This document shows, in pieces, positions 1-12,700 of a DNA stretch of 64,000 bases. Position 1 is the first letter of the stretch; every line of letters begins with the position of its first letter. Source of the stretch: Osmia lignaria lignaria (Eukaryota > Arthropoda > Insecta > Hymenoptera > Megachilidae). The notes beneath the pieces are model-generated. The model ran no database searches. It saw nothing but the letters and a program-made list of their open reading frames with translations, and was not told the DNA's origin. The position numbers were made by a program, and so were the translations under genes. The DNA lies in the NCBI RefSeq assembly GCF_051020975.1, contig NC_135032.1, positions 11,966,001 through 12,030,000 of the forward strand, in the 5' to 3' direction.

Positions 1-299
1 CAGTCTAATCGATCTCTCTGCTTTTCGAAACTACAGTCATGCTTTAAATTCTTCAACAAATCGTTTCATCGTCAGTTTTCGTTTTTTCTTTCATTTGAGA
101 CAGAGCTCTTGTTCCAAGAAAGTTCTTTTTCCTATTATACTTTCGTTAGACGCAGCAGGTGTGTCAAAGTTTATTGAACTGATAGAACACGTCAATTTTG
201 AAAGTCCTAACAGAGTCAGCGAGACGGAGTAAAAAAAAAGACAAAAAAAAAATACACAGAACCATGAAGAAGGGGTGAATGGCAAGCTTGAAGGATGTT

Positions 300-472
300 C
301 CGTGTCGTCCAAAATAAACGTGTCAGGGGGTGTGGATATATAGAGGGGGGGAAAAGATGGGGGGGAGAAAGTAAGAAAGTTCACAACGTGGGGTTCCGTT
401 GAACCCGCGTGTAAATATGGTTGCGTTTCGGACGGCAGTGACAGCCGAAAAGTGGAGGTCCTTTCAGAAGTC
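300..472 (+). promoter_or_regulatory. Candidate promoter and 5'UTR of the TACC gene
   Basis: A TATATA box lies at 337-342, about 130 bp upstream of the chosen TACC start codon. Two runs of seven G (345-351 and 359-365) sit just downstream of it, separated by seven bases, and could fold into a G-quadruplex on the plus strand. No Inr or DPE could be assigned with certainty. The assignment rests on position only; no transcript start is known. Confidence 0.3.
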
Positions 473-3400
473 ATGGGGAATCTCATCCGCAAGGTAAACT
501 CGTTGGAAAAAAAAGCTTCGTATTAATCTGTAATCGATTTCACGTTTGACAATGATAAATCGATGGATCAACCCTTTGCCTTACGATCTGATCTGCTTTA
601 ATTCATTGTTCGCACGTTCGATCATTGGAACAAAGAAAGTAATTAATATCTGATGGATAAATTTGTACTTTACGATTCTCAATTTAGCAAATTTTCATTA
701 GAAGTGAAATTAGCACCTCTGGAGTGTCTTGTTCAGTTGAGTTTGTAATTAAGGCCACCAGTGCGACTAATTAAAAGGCAAAGGGTCATACTTTTTTGAG
801 GAAATTTCAAGGAATTGAAAGCTGTTTCTTTCATTCTTTATAGAAACTAACACGTTGAATGTCCTAAGAGTCAGTGACAAAAATGGGGACAAAATAGTAT
901 TAGAATTATTATAATGTAATGTGGTGATTCTCCTTACGATATGTCTGACCATATACGGACGCCTCCACTGCGGCGTCGTGGACAAAGCATACGGAATTCA
1001 TTTCACATTCAACGTGTTTAAGACCTGCACATATGGTAGATGTTAGTTTTATATATCGTTATTTACCATGCACATGCACGAACCATCCTCGAATACCAAA
1101 TAAAGCATTGAAACGAAAGAAAGAAAGAAACATTACTGTTTAACAAAGGCATATTCGAACAATGCTACACAGAATCTCTATTTTCCTTTCGTTTCAAGGA
1201 TTCTTTGTTCTAAAATTTTATCTTCAATAGTTCAATATGTACTCTTTGCATGAAAAAAATGTCCTACTTGGAAGCGAAATATGGCCTTCGATATATCTTT
1301 TATATTTAGAAATCGACAGAAGTTTTAATCGAAAAGTGATAAGGATCTTCCTTCGAAGAACGATGGAATTTAATTTAATTTCACAGGAACGTCGATCTCT
1401 TATCTTGCAATTCAATTTTCTAAACCAATTTTCAAGAGCTTTACGTTTCGAAAACTCCTCGACGCGTATATACCGAGTGACCTAAATCGTATTCGCGATA
1501 GACAAAGCGTGCCGTCAGCGTAGATTTGCGAATCAAATCGCGTGCCGCGAAATTTTGCGTTTCATCGAGGCACGACCTACTTCTTGCCGTTCGTCAAACG
1601 CTTCATTGTTTCATCGCTTTTTCCTTTTGCATACGATGAATGAAAACAGGGAAAAGAGCTCTTTTTGCCAGGATTGATTTTCAATAACTGCGTTATTCAT
1701 ATAAGTTTTAGTTCACTTTTCAATTCGTTGGAGGTCACGGTCTTACTGTGGGAATTTCTTTTAAAATTATTATTGACTTCATCTTTCATGAATCGTATCA
1801 TTTCGCTTATTTGCACTGGATAAGAGGATATGACACACGTGATGCGTCATCAGTTGTATCAGATAAGACGCACAGGTTGCGTCGTCGGGGGTACCGCATA
1901 AAAATATCGCGAGACACCACACGATTCACCGCACAATGACTCCGGATCGTATAAAAACTGAAATCGATGATACCTTCCCGATGAAAGTTCATTTTTCATG
2001 AAACCGTGAAGAGAATCCGTTCATAACTGTTCTTGGCATGGATTCGCGGCCAACACTGGCGCGCGAAGATCCGGCAAAACAAAATCCTGGTCTCCTCTCC
2101 CTCTCGTTCGGTGGGTATATTTTATAATTAGTCTCAGCCTCGCGAAGTTGCGCAATTTCTGAAAGAAATCGCGAGCCACGCCGTCAGCTGATCTTTGCGA
2201 TCAGTGAACGTGGATTGCTCGCGGTATACGGGCACGTTGAACCGTTCTCCTCTCCTCTCCTCTGGTACTTATTCGCGGGAGAAATGGAATATATCAATAA
2301 ACTGTTGCAGCGTGCCACCGTGATCCCGGCAAGGACGACGTCGCCCACGCAATTGGTATTTTGCGTCGAACTTGTAGCTCGTTACCAGCCTCTCGAGTTT
2401 CTGATTAACACGTCTAGTTTCCAGGGATTCGTTCTATCGCCAGGATGTCTCTCAGTTTCACGTCGAACCTGACTGACGTTCATTTCATTTTTATCATCAG
2501 TTGAAAGTATTCGGTTTTATAATTGAAAATCTGCAAGTTCTAAGTTCCCGTGAACTTAGTGTTTATAAAAGTATAGCAACACAGCATGGAAAATACTTAC
2601 GATAGAATTAGAGAACTGAAATTGTCTTTTGTTTCAACTAACGTGCCCTCTTTTTTGTTTAACAGAGCGGCAACGACAGTCCAACAGCGAAAACAGCGGA
2701 GCATGAGGTGAAGGTTCGATTCGCCCGCGAATTTGCCGATGTTGGATCGATCACTTACCCGACACCGGACAGCCTCTCCTCGGCCGGTAGTTTCCAGAGT
2801 CTGAACAGCAGTTTAAGCGCCAAGAGCAGCAACAGCGTGAACAGTCCAGACTCCTTGCCTTATAGTCCTAGCCAGACTGTGGACAGTTCCTACGTGAACC
2901 CTAATATATCAGGCTTGGACGATTTGATCCTCGGTTGCGCCGACATACACCTGAACAACAGCGAAGAGGATCAGAGTTCCCAGGATCTCAGCCAGGATCA
3001 GACGTTCGCCTCGGCCACCGATGATCTACAGATCGATCGTTCCAGCGAGTTCTCTCTGACGGACTCTCAGAACGGTACAGAAATCATAGAGAACGAATCG
3101 ACTACGCGAGAGTCCACGCGTTTATCGTTCAATCGTACACAAGACATTCAAGACCGGCCGATTTTGTTGGGCACTGTTTGCATTAGGCAACCGTTGCCCG
3201 TTGCTCTGATCACGAACAACAGGTACAACAGAATCTTGAAGCCAGAGGAATCGATCGACGAGTCGATTTCACCCGACAAAAGTAACGATGATTCATCTGG
3301 TTCCCGAGAAACCGGTGGTAGCCCGGTGAACAACGTCGACGAGGTTTCACTGCCACGTCCCAGTCCGGAGGATCCTAATTTAAATTTAACGACGTGCTTG

Positions 3401-5729
3401 GCCCTCAGTGAAGAGATCTCGGATATCTGCAAACAAGATCCACGTATCACGTTAGAGTCTACTTCGGTGGAGGCGAATCCTTTGAACGTACCTAATTGTC
3501 CTTTAAATTCAGCACCGTTCGAATCCTCGTCGTTAACAGAGCACGAAGAATTCTCGTTACCTGGTATATCGACGTTAGCGGAACATGTGGAAGGCTTGTC
3601 GTTGCCTAGTATCCCGACGTTATCCTCTTTCACAGTAACAGACTCTTCAGGATCGAGCGGGAACGATTCTCACGAGGATAAGGACAATGCGAAGAACCTA
3701 TTGGCTAAGTCTTCGTCTCCTGTCAGTGGTAGCGTTGCGGTAACTGCATCTCCGCAAGATGCACTGAAAGAAAGTCCTATTAGCGAGGTACAGAATAAAA
3801 GTTTGGAAGAAGCGATATCACCTGGTCCCTATGATGCTGGAAACGGTGGAGAAAGTTGCGCGGATAACTTGAACGACACTCCAGTCTCGAGACCAAAAAC
3901 GCCTGAAGTTCAACAGAATTCGGAGGTGACGAACGTTCACAGTGAAGTTGAAAGTAATAATATCGCTGTTAAGAAGGTCGAGCTTTCTACGCCACAGGAA
4001 GCTAGCCTAGAGGCAAATGTTTCTCCTTCTAAAAAGGAAGAGATAGAGGATGATAAGTTAAATGAATCTTCTGACACCGAAACAATAGAGTGTTCTGAGA
4101 AGGTAGGCTCGGTAAATTTGAGCGTTGAAGAGAAACAGAAAGAGAACGAGGAAGAATTTTGCGAAGAAAAGTTGGACAGAACGCTTACCTTGCAAGATAT
4201 ATCCTTCAATGCAGAAGCTGTGCCAGACTTGGAACAGTATACGGAATTCAAACCGCAACGGCAGAGTACTTCGTTAGACACGTTATGTATTGAGCAACCA
4301 AATTTCGAGGACTTGAAGTCTGCGGCTGAACAGGTTGCCAATGATATTTTTAAGTCATCGTTGGAATTCTCAAACGAAACTGATCATTTTGTCAGCGCGA
4401 CATCCGATTGTAATTGATCAAAATTATTTTCATTGTTAAAGCGTTCGCAAGTGTTTATATTAACGATATCATTTTTTACAGTGTTCCAGGATCCAAAGAG
4501 CTTCGATTTTTTGATAGCTCACGGAAATTCGAAAAAGAATACCATAAATCGTTTGAGAGCGGAATCTTTATATGTGAAATTTGATCCATTGGTATCGGAT
4601 ACCAGCATGTTACCCCAAGGAAATACTCAGCCTATAAACGAGGAACAAAATGGCAAAAACGAGAATTCATCGACGAATATTAGCACTCCAAAATGTAATC
4701 CTGCCATAGCTGCCATCGATAGGCTACTTTATTTTAGTCCTATCGCTACACGTAATGTTCAAAAGATGGAAGAACCACGAGAAAAGATTGTAAGTATAGA
4801 TTGCTTAATGTATAAAAATATATGTACTCATCTTTCTATCGTATAGGAACAGCCTACAGAGGAACCAAAATCAGATATTCCACTTATTACTGATATTAAT
4901 ATGAGTAAAGAATTAGAATTAGTAAAATCAACTGTATTACAATTAGAGGAAGAATTGGAGAAACAAAAGAAGGAACATGAAGCGGAATTAGAGAGGCAAA
5001 AGAACTCTTTCCAGGAAAAGATTAATAAATTACAAGCACAATTAGCGCAGGAAGTAAAAAGTAAATCTCAGATGACGTAAGTTACTTGTTTATTTGTAAA
5101 ATATTCTAAATAGAGAAGAATAAATTAATTGGACTGTTGCTTTCAGGGTCGTAGTCGAAGAATATGAGAAATCGATTAGTCGACTGTTCACAGAAAAAGA
5201 AAGGGATCGTACGAATTTCGAACAGGAAAAGGCGAAAATTCAAGAGGAATTACAAGCCACTAACGTCCATTTGACCAATACAGAGGCTGCATTCAACGAC
5301 GTTCATCAGAAATATGAAAGACTGAAGGGAGTCGTATCCGCGTACAAAAGTAACGAAACAGTACTGAAGGAAAGTATTGAGGAAAATATGGAAACTATAA
5401 AAGGTTTAGAAACCCGATACGACCAGTTGAAGAATCATGCTATGACTCAACTTGAAAAGTAAATGTTACAAGATAAATATCTAACGCGAATGTATGTTGT
5501 TTAAGGAATGTTACTTCATGATATGTATTTCAGAGCCAACTTTGAATTGGATGCTATACGAAAACAGCACGAGGATGAAACGGTAAAACTTCATGCGATG
5601 GTGAGGAAAGCTGAGCTTAAGAGCAATTCTCTGGCTGAATTAGTTGAACAAAAGACTAAAGAAAATAAGGAACTGACGCAAATATTAGACGAAGTAATTG
5701 CCAGGGTGGGCCATCAAAATGCGGAATAA
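473..5729 (+). CDS. tacc: TACC family (transforming acidic coiled-coil) protein
   Basis: Six exons were joined by GT-AG sites with consistent phase: 473-493, 2666-4409, 4482-4789, 4847-5076, 5147-5458 and 5534-5729, giving 936 residues. The N-terminal two thirds are acidic and rich in Ser and Pro, with no recognised fold. Residues 617-625 (SLYVKFDPL) match a short motif I know from animal TACC proteins. From about residue 710 to the end is a continuous coiled coil. It contains VVVEEYEKSISRL, YERLKGVVSAYK, LEKANFEL and an end close to ELTQILDEVIARVG, all recognisable from the TACC domain of vertebrate TACC1-3. TACC proteins bind the microtubule polymerase XMAP215/Msps and are placed on centrosomes and spindles by Aurora A; that role is inferred here from the family. 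The start ATG at 473 encodes only seven residues before a 2.2-kb intron. It was chosen because exon 1 is phase 0 and the next exon is open from its acceptor. The identity is secure; the N-terminus is less so. Confidence 0.9.
494..2665 (+). other. TACC intron 1 (or upstream region)
   Basis: This 2.2-kb AT-rich stretch lies between the seven-residue first exon and the large second exon of TACC. Short open frames inside it look random. The only structured part is at about 2110-2355, which may hold a second promoter and first exon (listed separately). No RNA gene or repeat was recognised in the rest. Confidence 0.5.
2284..2355 (+). other. Candidate alternative first coding exon of TACC
   Basis: An ATG at 2284 opens 24 codons, beginning MEYINKLLQR, that stop at a possible donor (TTG|gtattt at 2356). 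The exon is phase 0, so it would join the TACC exon at 2666 in frame. A TATA-like stretch (tatattttataatt) lies about 165 bp upstream near 2117-2130. The donor is weak. A second promoter giving a TACC isoform with a different N-terminus is an inference. Confidence 0.35.
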
Positions 5730-6246
5730 CAAACGAAGAAAGATGAACGCGTATCGCGCGTACAACACGATTAGTCTTTATTTTTTTACTCTGCCCTTAA
5801 CATTTTAGATACAACTGTATGCTAGGTACGATTGATATACATGTATACAACGCGTTGTTTCTAAAATTATTAATTGCAAGTTATGTTTTGTTTCAGAGAA
5901 GCACCTTTTATTAATTATTTATAAGTTGTGAAATATATATATATATACTATTTTACCGCTAATAAAAAAATAAGCATATTAAAAATAACCTTTCATTTTT
6001 TTGTTTAAACAGTAAAAATATTTTTTCGCAGTTTCAACATTCACACTACGCGCGTTAATGTTTCACACGGTTTCTTATAATACACTTCAAAACAATATTT
6101 CACTAAATTCAGTTAAATAAAAACCACCGTTCATACATTTCCCACCCTGTCATACGAATACCAATGATCAACGATTGATATTTTTAATCATAAATAACAA
6201 ACTTCGCATAAAGTCGGGTCAAGTTTTCCTGTACCAATGAGTATTG
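5730..6246. other. Convergent intergenic region, TACC and MTBP-like 3' ends
   Basis: This is AT-rich DNA between two genes that end toward each other. A plus-strand AATAAA at 5961-5966 is the likely TACC poly(A) signal. On the minus strand the nearest signal after the stop at 6247 is the variant ATTAAA at 6188-6183; a canonical AATAAA occurs only near 5900, inside the TACC 3'UTR. A short TA microsatellite lies near 5934-5947. The two 3'UTRs may overlap. Confidence 0.55.
5961..5966 (+). terminator. Poly(A) signal of TACC
   Basis: Canonical AATAAA about 230 bp after the TACC stop codon, followed by an A-rich stretch and then T-rich DNA. It is the first canonical signal downstream of the coding end. 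Confidence 0.55.
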
Positions 6247-8234
6247 TCAATCTGTTGGTCTTGCATTAATCACAGATAAAACGTGATGTTTTGCTAACTT
6301 TAACATACGATCGCTTGTACTCCCTAGTTTACGAGGAATATTTTTATTTTCCAGTTCAGGCATGAGTTTCTTAATAATTCGTACTAAGTTTGTAGCGTAT
6401 GGTTTGAATTTTGGATGACTCATGCCTACACCTTCGCTTCGTAAAGCCTCTGCTACCGCCCATAATAATTTCTGGAAACATATGTTTGCATTATTTTGCA
6501 TAGTATGAATTTAAATATTAAAAGATACCTACCTTTCTATGTATGTCGCTTAACTCGTTTCTTCCTTCCGTCACGGATGGCTTGCTTTTTTCGATTACGT
6601 TACTCGACGAGTATCTCTCCCACGAAGGTGCCGAGTTGTTATGCACTTCATGCGGGCAGTCGAAAGATAAACTCTTTGCCCACTTGAATCGCGACCCTTC
6701 TAATTCTTCTTCGCTCTTTCTTTTCCTCGATTCCTCGGATACTTTCGGAATGTCTTCGAACTCATTTTCCTTCGAGTTCTGTATAAACAGTGCACGTTTA
6801 ATGTTTTGAGGATTTGACCCACTTATAAGCGTCTTGCTAGGTCCGGCTAGGTCCGGAGGGGAGCTTTGAAAGAGGGCACGTTTCGACGTTTCTATTTTCG
6901 CCTTCAATGGACTGGGCCCATCTAAAACAAGCCTTCGAGCTACTCTTTTCTTTGTTGAACTTTTCGGAGTTCTCCTTGGACTTCTGCCTCGTGGACTTTT
7001 ACCCCGCGGACTTTTTCCTTTTTTAACCGTAGGTTTCCTAAAGCATTGCATGTTTTAAGTTTAGCGAAAATCTTTCTAAAATGTAACATTTGAAACTTAA
7101 TACATACTTAATATTTAACACTAGTAGCTTCTTATTGTTAGGTATTAATCCTTTCAAATTTGCACTAGAAAATGTTCTTCGTCTTTTCGTTAAATGATTC
7201 AATCTCTTCCCTGGACTTTGGCCATTATTACATTTAGCTAAAAGATTTCGTTTCTTGGCACTTCCTGGTGCTTGCTTAGAGAACCACACAGTACAAGTAG
7301 ACTGAGTCTCTGCTCCTATGTACCTTTCGCATAGTTTTGGTAAAAAATTTTCAAAATCTTCAACTGCTTTGTTTCTGTTATAGCTGAAATAACATGAAAT
7401 ATTATAGATACTTCTATATAAATGCACCAAATTAGAAATTACAGAATATTAATGTACTTACTGTATTCCATGAAATTTGTGGTGATATGCTTCTGGCCAT
7501 GTTAAAGTGGAAGCTTGTTCTTCTTTAATAGTATTATAAAAAAGAGATTGCTTTTTTTCAGAAGTGCAAAACAATTTGGTTTCATTATTATTTGTAGTTG
7601 CCTGTACATGCTCAGGGTTTAAAGGTTTTATTACATTTTCTACAGTGTTAAGTACACTGTTCTCAGTATTAGGAACTACTTGTTTTAATGTACAGTTATC
7701 ACTTGAAACATTAGACTTTAAATCTACTGTAGGTATATTATTACTAACATTACTTTGACATTGTGGATCACAAGCATCAAAAGCAGAACTTAAATTTCTA
7801 AGGGTGCTTTTGCTGCGCTGATAAGAATTAATTGTACTGATATTTTCTTTGTGCTTTTCCAGGAATTCCTGGTTTATACCTTGTTGCAATGGTTCTTCTG
7901 GTAATACCCTTGGTGTATAAAATAGGTGCTTATTCTCATAAATACGTATAAGAAATTCTGAACAATCAGTTCTACAAATTGTATGTTTAGGTGGTGGAGG
8001 TACGCCGCTTAAATATTTGTTAATTTTAATTAATAAACTATTATCAGATTTAGCAATCAAATCAGCCTGAGAAGGCTTCTCTGGACTAGCTACTACTGTT
8101 ACTTCATTCGTTAATGTTTCATTGTTCTTGTTATCATCTTCATTGTCACTATCAAACATCTCTGGACTAGAGATGTTTGAAAGTTCTTTTTCAGTCCTGG
8201 GACTTCTAACTCGGTTAGAGGGACAACAATCCAT
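6247..8234 (-). CDS. CDK-site-rich nuclear protein, candidate MTBP/Sld7-type replication factor
   Basis: Four exons on the minus strand join in consistent phase: 8234-7462, 7383-7108, 7037-6533 and 6471-6247, for 592 residues. The N-terminal half is acidic and polar. Exon 3 begins with repeated SPR/SPK sites (GKSPRGKSPRGRSPRRTPKS), which are CDK-type sites in a basic, NLS-like context. It also has two KRALF motifs that fit the RxLF cyclin-docking pattern. The last 75 residues form a compact, probably helical unit (LLWAVAEALRSEGVG through LAKHHVLSVINARP). From memory its spacing resembles the C-terminal dimerisation region of MTBP, the animal Sld7 counterpart that binds treslin at replication origins. 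I could not align it, and treslin (TICRR) or another CDK substrate is possible. Vertebrate MTBP is about 900 residues, so the N-terminus may be missing upstream or reduced. The exon structure is well supported; the identity is tentative. Confidence 0.55.
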
Positions 8235-9791
8235 GGCATTGTCTATAAAAATGCAAACATGAAGAGTCTTACAAAACGTACATGTGACACGAAAAGTTCG
8301 TTACAAGTATTATATATATGTATCATATCAATAAGCTACCTAACCTTGTCAAAAGTATACCATAAAAGCAATTTTAACAGTAAAATTTTCTAAGTCTATT
8401 TACAAATTAATTAAGCTTCACTTGAATGTCACTTAGCATTTGGATATGATTCAACGTCAAAATGACGATTAGCCTGTTGCTTCGTTAGTCACGTTGTTTG
8501 TATATTGCATCTTTAAATATGATGTATGTAATATTTATATCACTGCACTGTGCAGATAAATTCGAATATACTTACGCAGTAAATCGACGTTCAAACGTTT
8601 TTCGTTCAATAATTTACTGGCCAGCAGCCAAATCCGTCTGTTTCACGACATCAGAAACGGAGCTTACAACGTATAAGATATACTATCTGGCACGTCATGC
8701 ATCTGACAATAGTATGTTTAAGCCTTAAGGCGTCACATACTTTCACGAAATTTTGAACACACACATGCCATGTATGTAGAACGACAGATAAATATGAGAT
8801 AACATTATCTGTAATGACTATCTATAGTTTATTGATAATTTAAAACATATGTATATGTATATATAGCATTCGTTGAATGAGAGAACATACCCGTTTTGCG
8901 CAGCTCAAGGAGGCCCTCTGCTCTTACTCCTAACTTTATAGCAATATACACGGTGGACAAAAATATATGGATAGGGGAATCAACTGATAATGTCCCAGGT
9001 TGAAGAGTATAATAATTATAAGACCACTGCATATGCAGCTTGGTGCTACAATGCACTTGCCCAGACTAAACATACGCAAGTCAATCCAACAGTTAACATG
9101 CGCAAAACGAAGGAAAACTCGTTATATGACAGTATGACATGTATAGTTGCATTGTGACAGTAGTAAGTACTGTCAAGTGCGACGTGTTTTGCGCATTGTA
9201 ACGCTAAGTAATTAAACGAATACATTTTTGATAAGAATACATGAAGTATAAAAATGTGTAGAATGTTATTTTTATAAATTCTTTGATACAGAGCTAATAA
9301 ATATTTATCTGTACCTCAGGTATGTACATATTTTAAAATACTATAATATCCTCTGAATATTAGTAAAACATTTATCTTTTTGGGTATTGAATTTAGTTTC
9401 ATACAAATTTTGTTGTAGTCTTATATTGACATTATTCTGTAATAATTGAACTTTGGTTTTCAGAGAAAATTATTATGACAATCAAGAAGAAATTAAACAT
9501 AAATGCTTATAGAAATTCTAATTATATGTAATCAAGGCTCCACAAATGAATGTGTAAAAGAGTTTACATTATAATTTGGTTGTCAGAGTTACGTGTTTAG
9601 CACATATTATATTCTAGTAGAATATATACATGTTGATTCATAGATCAATGTTTATAATATATTCATTGTACTTTTATGAACTTTCAATGGCATTCTGTAA
9701 CTTATCAGTTTGCATACACAAAGCATATATACATTGATTATGCAAAGTCATGGAAGTCCTCAATTAAATTTAATAACATCAGAAGATCAAA
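8235..9791. promoter_or_regulatory. Divergent intergenic region between the MTBP-like gene and ABCA
   Basis: About 1.55 kb of AT-rich DNA separates two genes transcribed away from each other, so both promoters should lie here. No clear TATA/Inr pair could be assigned to either gene. The region holds an inverted-repeat element at 9092-9202 (listed separately). Open frames at 8498-8728 and 8829-9056 show no protein-like features. Confidence 0.5.
9092..9202. repeat. Inverted-repeat element with an inner dyad
   Basis: Two 17-bp arms, GTTAACATGCGCAAAAC at 9092-9108 and its near-reverse complement at 9186-9202, enclose 77 bp. Inside is a perfect dyad: TGACAGTA (9155-9162), a 5-bp spacer, then TACTGTCA (9168-9175). 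A third TGACAGTA occurs at 9127-9134, and a related CGTTTTGCGCAG at about 8892. It could be a short MITE or a protein-binding hairpin between the two divergent genes. Confidence 0.5.
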
Positions 9792-12700
9792 ATGGCAAAT
9801 AACATGAGGACTTTTGCTTTACTTTTATATAAAAATTTATTAATACGATGCAGACATTGGAAGACAACAATATTTATACAATGTTTGATACCTATTGCTT
9901 TGTTTGTATTGATACAAGCTGTGAGAGATTTTAGTGTACAACCACCTAGAGTGATTAATGAAAGTACATATTATCCTATATACACCAAAGATGAATTGAC
10001 TTTGATAAACAGGGATTTGACATTTTTATACTTTGTGCCACAGAATTCATATACAAAGAATATTGTGCATAACACCAGAATGTGTTTGGGATTACCACAA
10101 GAAAGTAATTATTACAATCATTAATGTAGTGTGTTATGCTGTTTTGTTAATATTCAAAGCTATATATTTGTATTAAATAGGTGTAGCTGGATTTTCATCT
10201 GAAGATGATATGATTAATGCTTATACAATTCTACATGCTGAAGCTCCTGCTGTTGAAGTGTTAGCTCTTGTGTTTGAACAATACAATACAACTGCCATAA
10301 AATACAAAATCAGGCATCCCATAGATATTCCAAAAACATTGTTCCAAAACACATTTGATCAGTCTACAATATATTTTAATCTTATACCATTTGTACAATT
10401 GCAAATGTGTGTTGATGATTCTTTTATAAATCATACATCACATTCCATGATTGAAAGAATGGTATTACAAAATACATATTATTAAGTTCACTTCTTGTTG
10501 ATAGTTTATATTTATTATGTATGTATATTTCAGGTGTCCATACAAAGAATGCCATATCCTCCATATGTTAAAATAGATGAATCAGATATATTACTAAGAG
10601 TGGGAATATGTATGTTTGCAGTCATTGCATTTTTAATTCCACTATGTATAGAAACAAATTATGCAACAAAAGAAAAATATATTGGAGTAAATGTAAGTAT
10701 GTTATAAACTATAACACAACGAATTTCTACAGCAATTATATATTGTTTAAATATGTGTAGGTTTTAATGGCAATGAATGGAGTAAAACATTACCAAAATC
10801 TACTAAGTTGGTTAATTACTGGCATATTGTTCAGTATTTTTTATATAGTTCCAATAATAATATTATTTAAAAATACTTTCTCTGGAAATGTAGATCCATA
10901 TTTGTATCATAGCAACACTTTTATATTTTGGCTAATATTTACAGTACATATTGCCCATTTAATATCATTTGGTATGCATGTTGCTGCATATTTTTCAAAA
11001 CGTAAGTTTTATTTCTGAATAAGCTGTAAAACATAATATGTAGTTATGAAACACGATTATAATTGTTCTTGCAGCGCGTTTCGTAATAACTACACTGTCA
11101 GTTATTTACACTGCTTCTTTCTCACTTCATGGAAATTTAGTAAAAGTAGGAGTATTATCGATAATACCGTATTTGGGAATATTGTTTCCAAATATATTTC
11201 TGTATAGATTCCTGGAAGAAGTCAATGCATATGAAACTCGATGTATGTAAAAATATTTATGCGCTATTAATATTTCAATATATAAAATTGTATGTTATTT
11301 AAACATTAAACATGTCCCGATTTTTAGTAATCGGTATTCAGTGGTCAAATATGTTTATTGCGGGGGATACACAATATAATATTGGTGGATGTGTTGGATT
11401 TATATTACTTTTTTCCCTGTTGGGTACTTTGTTACACTTTTCCTTAGCATTATACATCAATGCTATATTCCCAGGAAAATACGGAGTACGTAAAAAGCCA
11501 TTTTATTTTCTAAAGGTAAATTGTTTAATATTCCAAAATACATTATCTTTCTTGAGATACACTATACATACGCAATACATAATGCAGAACACTTGTACAA
11601 TTTTGCAGTATTTAAGGAAAAATAAAGTATATCTTGATGAGGATATGGAAGATTTTGATTATGATAAAGAAAATAATGAGAACTTTGAACCTGTAACAAA
11701 AGGTGCACTTACTCCTGGAATTCAGATCCGTAATCTTAAGAAAACGTATAATACTAGCTGTTTTCGAAAATCGGTAAGTTTGAATAATTTTATTATTTAA
11801 GTTTTATAACTATAATTGCAATTATTTTATAATAGGCAGTCCATGCATTGAAAGGTATTTCAGTCGATTTATATAAAGGGCAAATAACAGCTTTATTAGG
11901 ACATAATGGAGCTGGAAAAACTACACTTATGTCCATTTTAACAGGTACAAATTCTGTTTATAAAAAAAAGTACCTTATATCGATGTCTTTTAATATACAT
12001 TTTTCATTAGGTGTAATAAGTCCTACTGAAGGAAAGGTTCTTATAAATGGCAGAAATATTGCAAAACATTTAGAAGTTATTAGAAATGATTTGGGATTAT
12101 GTCCACAAGAAAATATGGTTTTTCCTGATTTGAGTGTGTTCGAACAATTGGAATTTTTCGGTCTAGTAAGTATAGTACCGCGGTACTACGGCATTACTAT
12201 AGATAATAATCTAAAGTAATTACATATGGAAATTTTAGTTGAAAGGTATAAATAAAACGAGGAAAGAAATTCGACAAAATATTAATATGCTCCTTGATAA
12301 ATTAAAATTGAATGAAAAAAGGAACGTTCTTCCAAGTACATTATCTGGAGGGCAAAAGAGAAGACTGTGTCTTGGGATGGCTCTCGTCGGGGATGCTAGT
12401 GTAAGAATATACTAACATCAATGCAAATTGAACTTGTTTTATCGAATAAACAATATTTTTATTTCGGTAATATCTCATTTAGATTATAATTTTGGATGAA
12501 CCAACATCAGGAATGGATCCTGAAACTAGAAGAGATATCTGGGATGTTATATTAGTAAGGGAATTTTTTTTTATACAGAGCAATTAATAATTGATTTATA
12601 TAGATGTAAAAACCTTATTCAATTTTCTGTAGAAAATAAGAGGGAAGAAAACAATTTTGATTAGTACACACAACATGGAAGAAGCTGACATACTTGGGGA

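Noticed and set aside
91..492. 133-codon minus-strand frame over the TACC first exon
   Set aside because: Rich in Phe, Ser and Pro from A/G-rich low-complexity DNA on the other strand; no protein features.
473..493. N-myristoylation of the TACC start MGNLIRK
   Set aside because: Gly2 is suitable, but the consensus wants a small residue at position 6 and Arg is there. No claim is made.
3148..3633. 161-codon minus-strand frame inside TACC exon 2
   Set aside because: Shadow of the Ser-rich TACC coding sequence read on the opposite strand.
8947..9030. Tc1-like remnant with ends resembling ACGGTGGACAAAA and AAGACCACTG
   Set aside because: The inverted ends match at too few positions and no TA-flanked boundaries could be fixed.
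11486..11491. Donor GGA|gtacgt in ABCA exon 6
   Set aside because: Using it would delete VRKKPFYFLK, which continues the conserved PGKYG motif of ABCA proteins; the donor at 11516 keeps it in frame.
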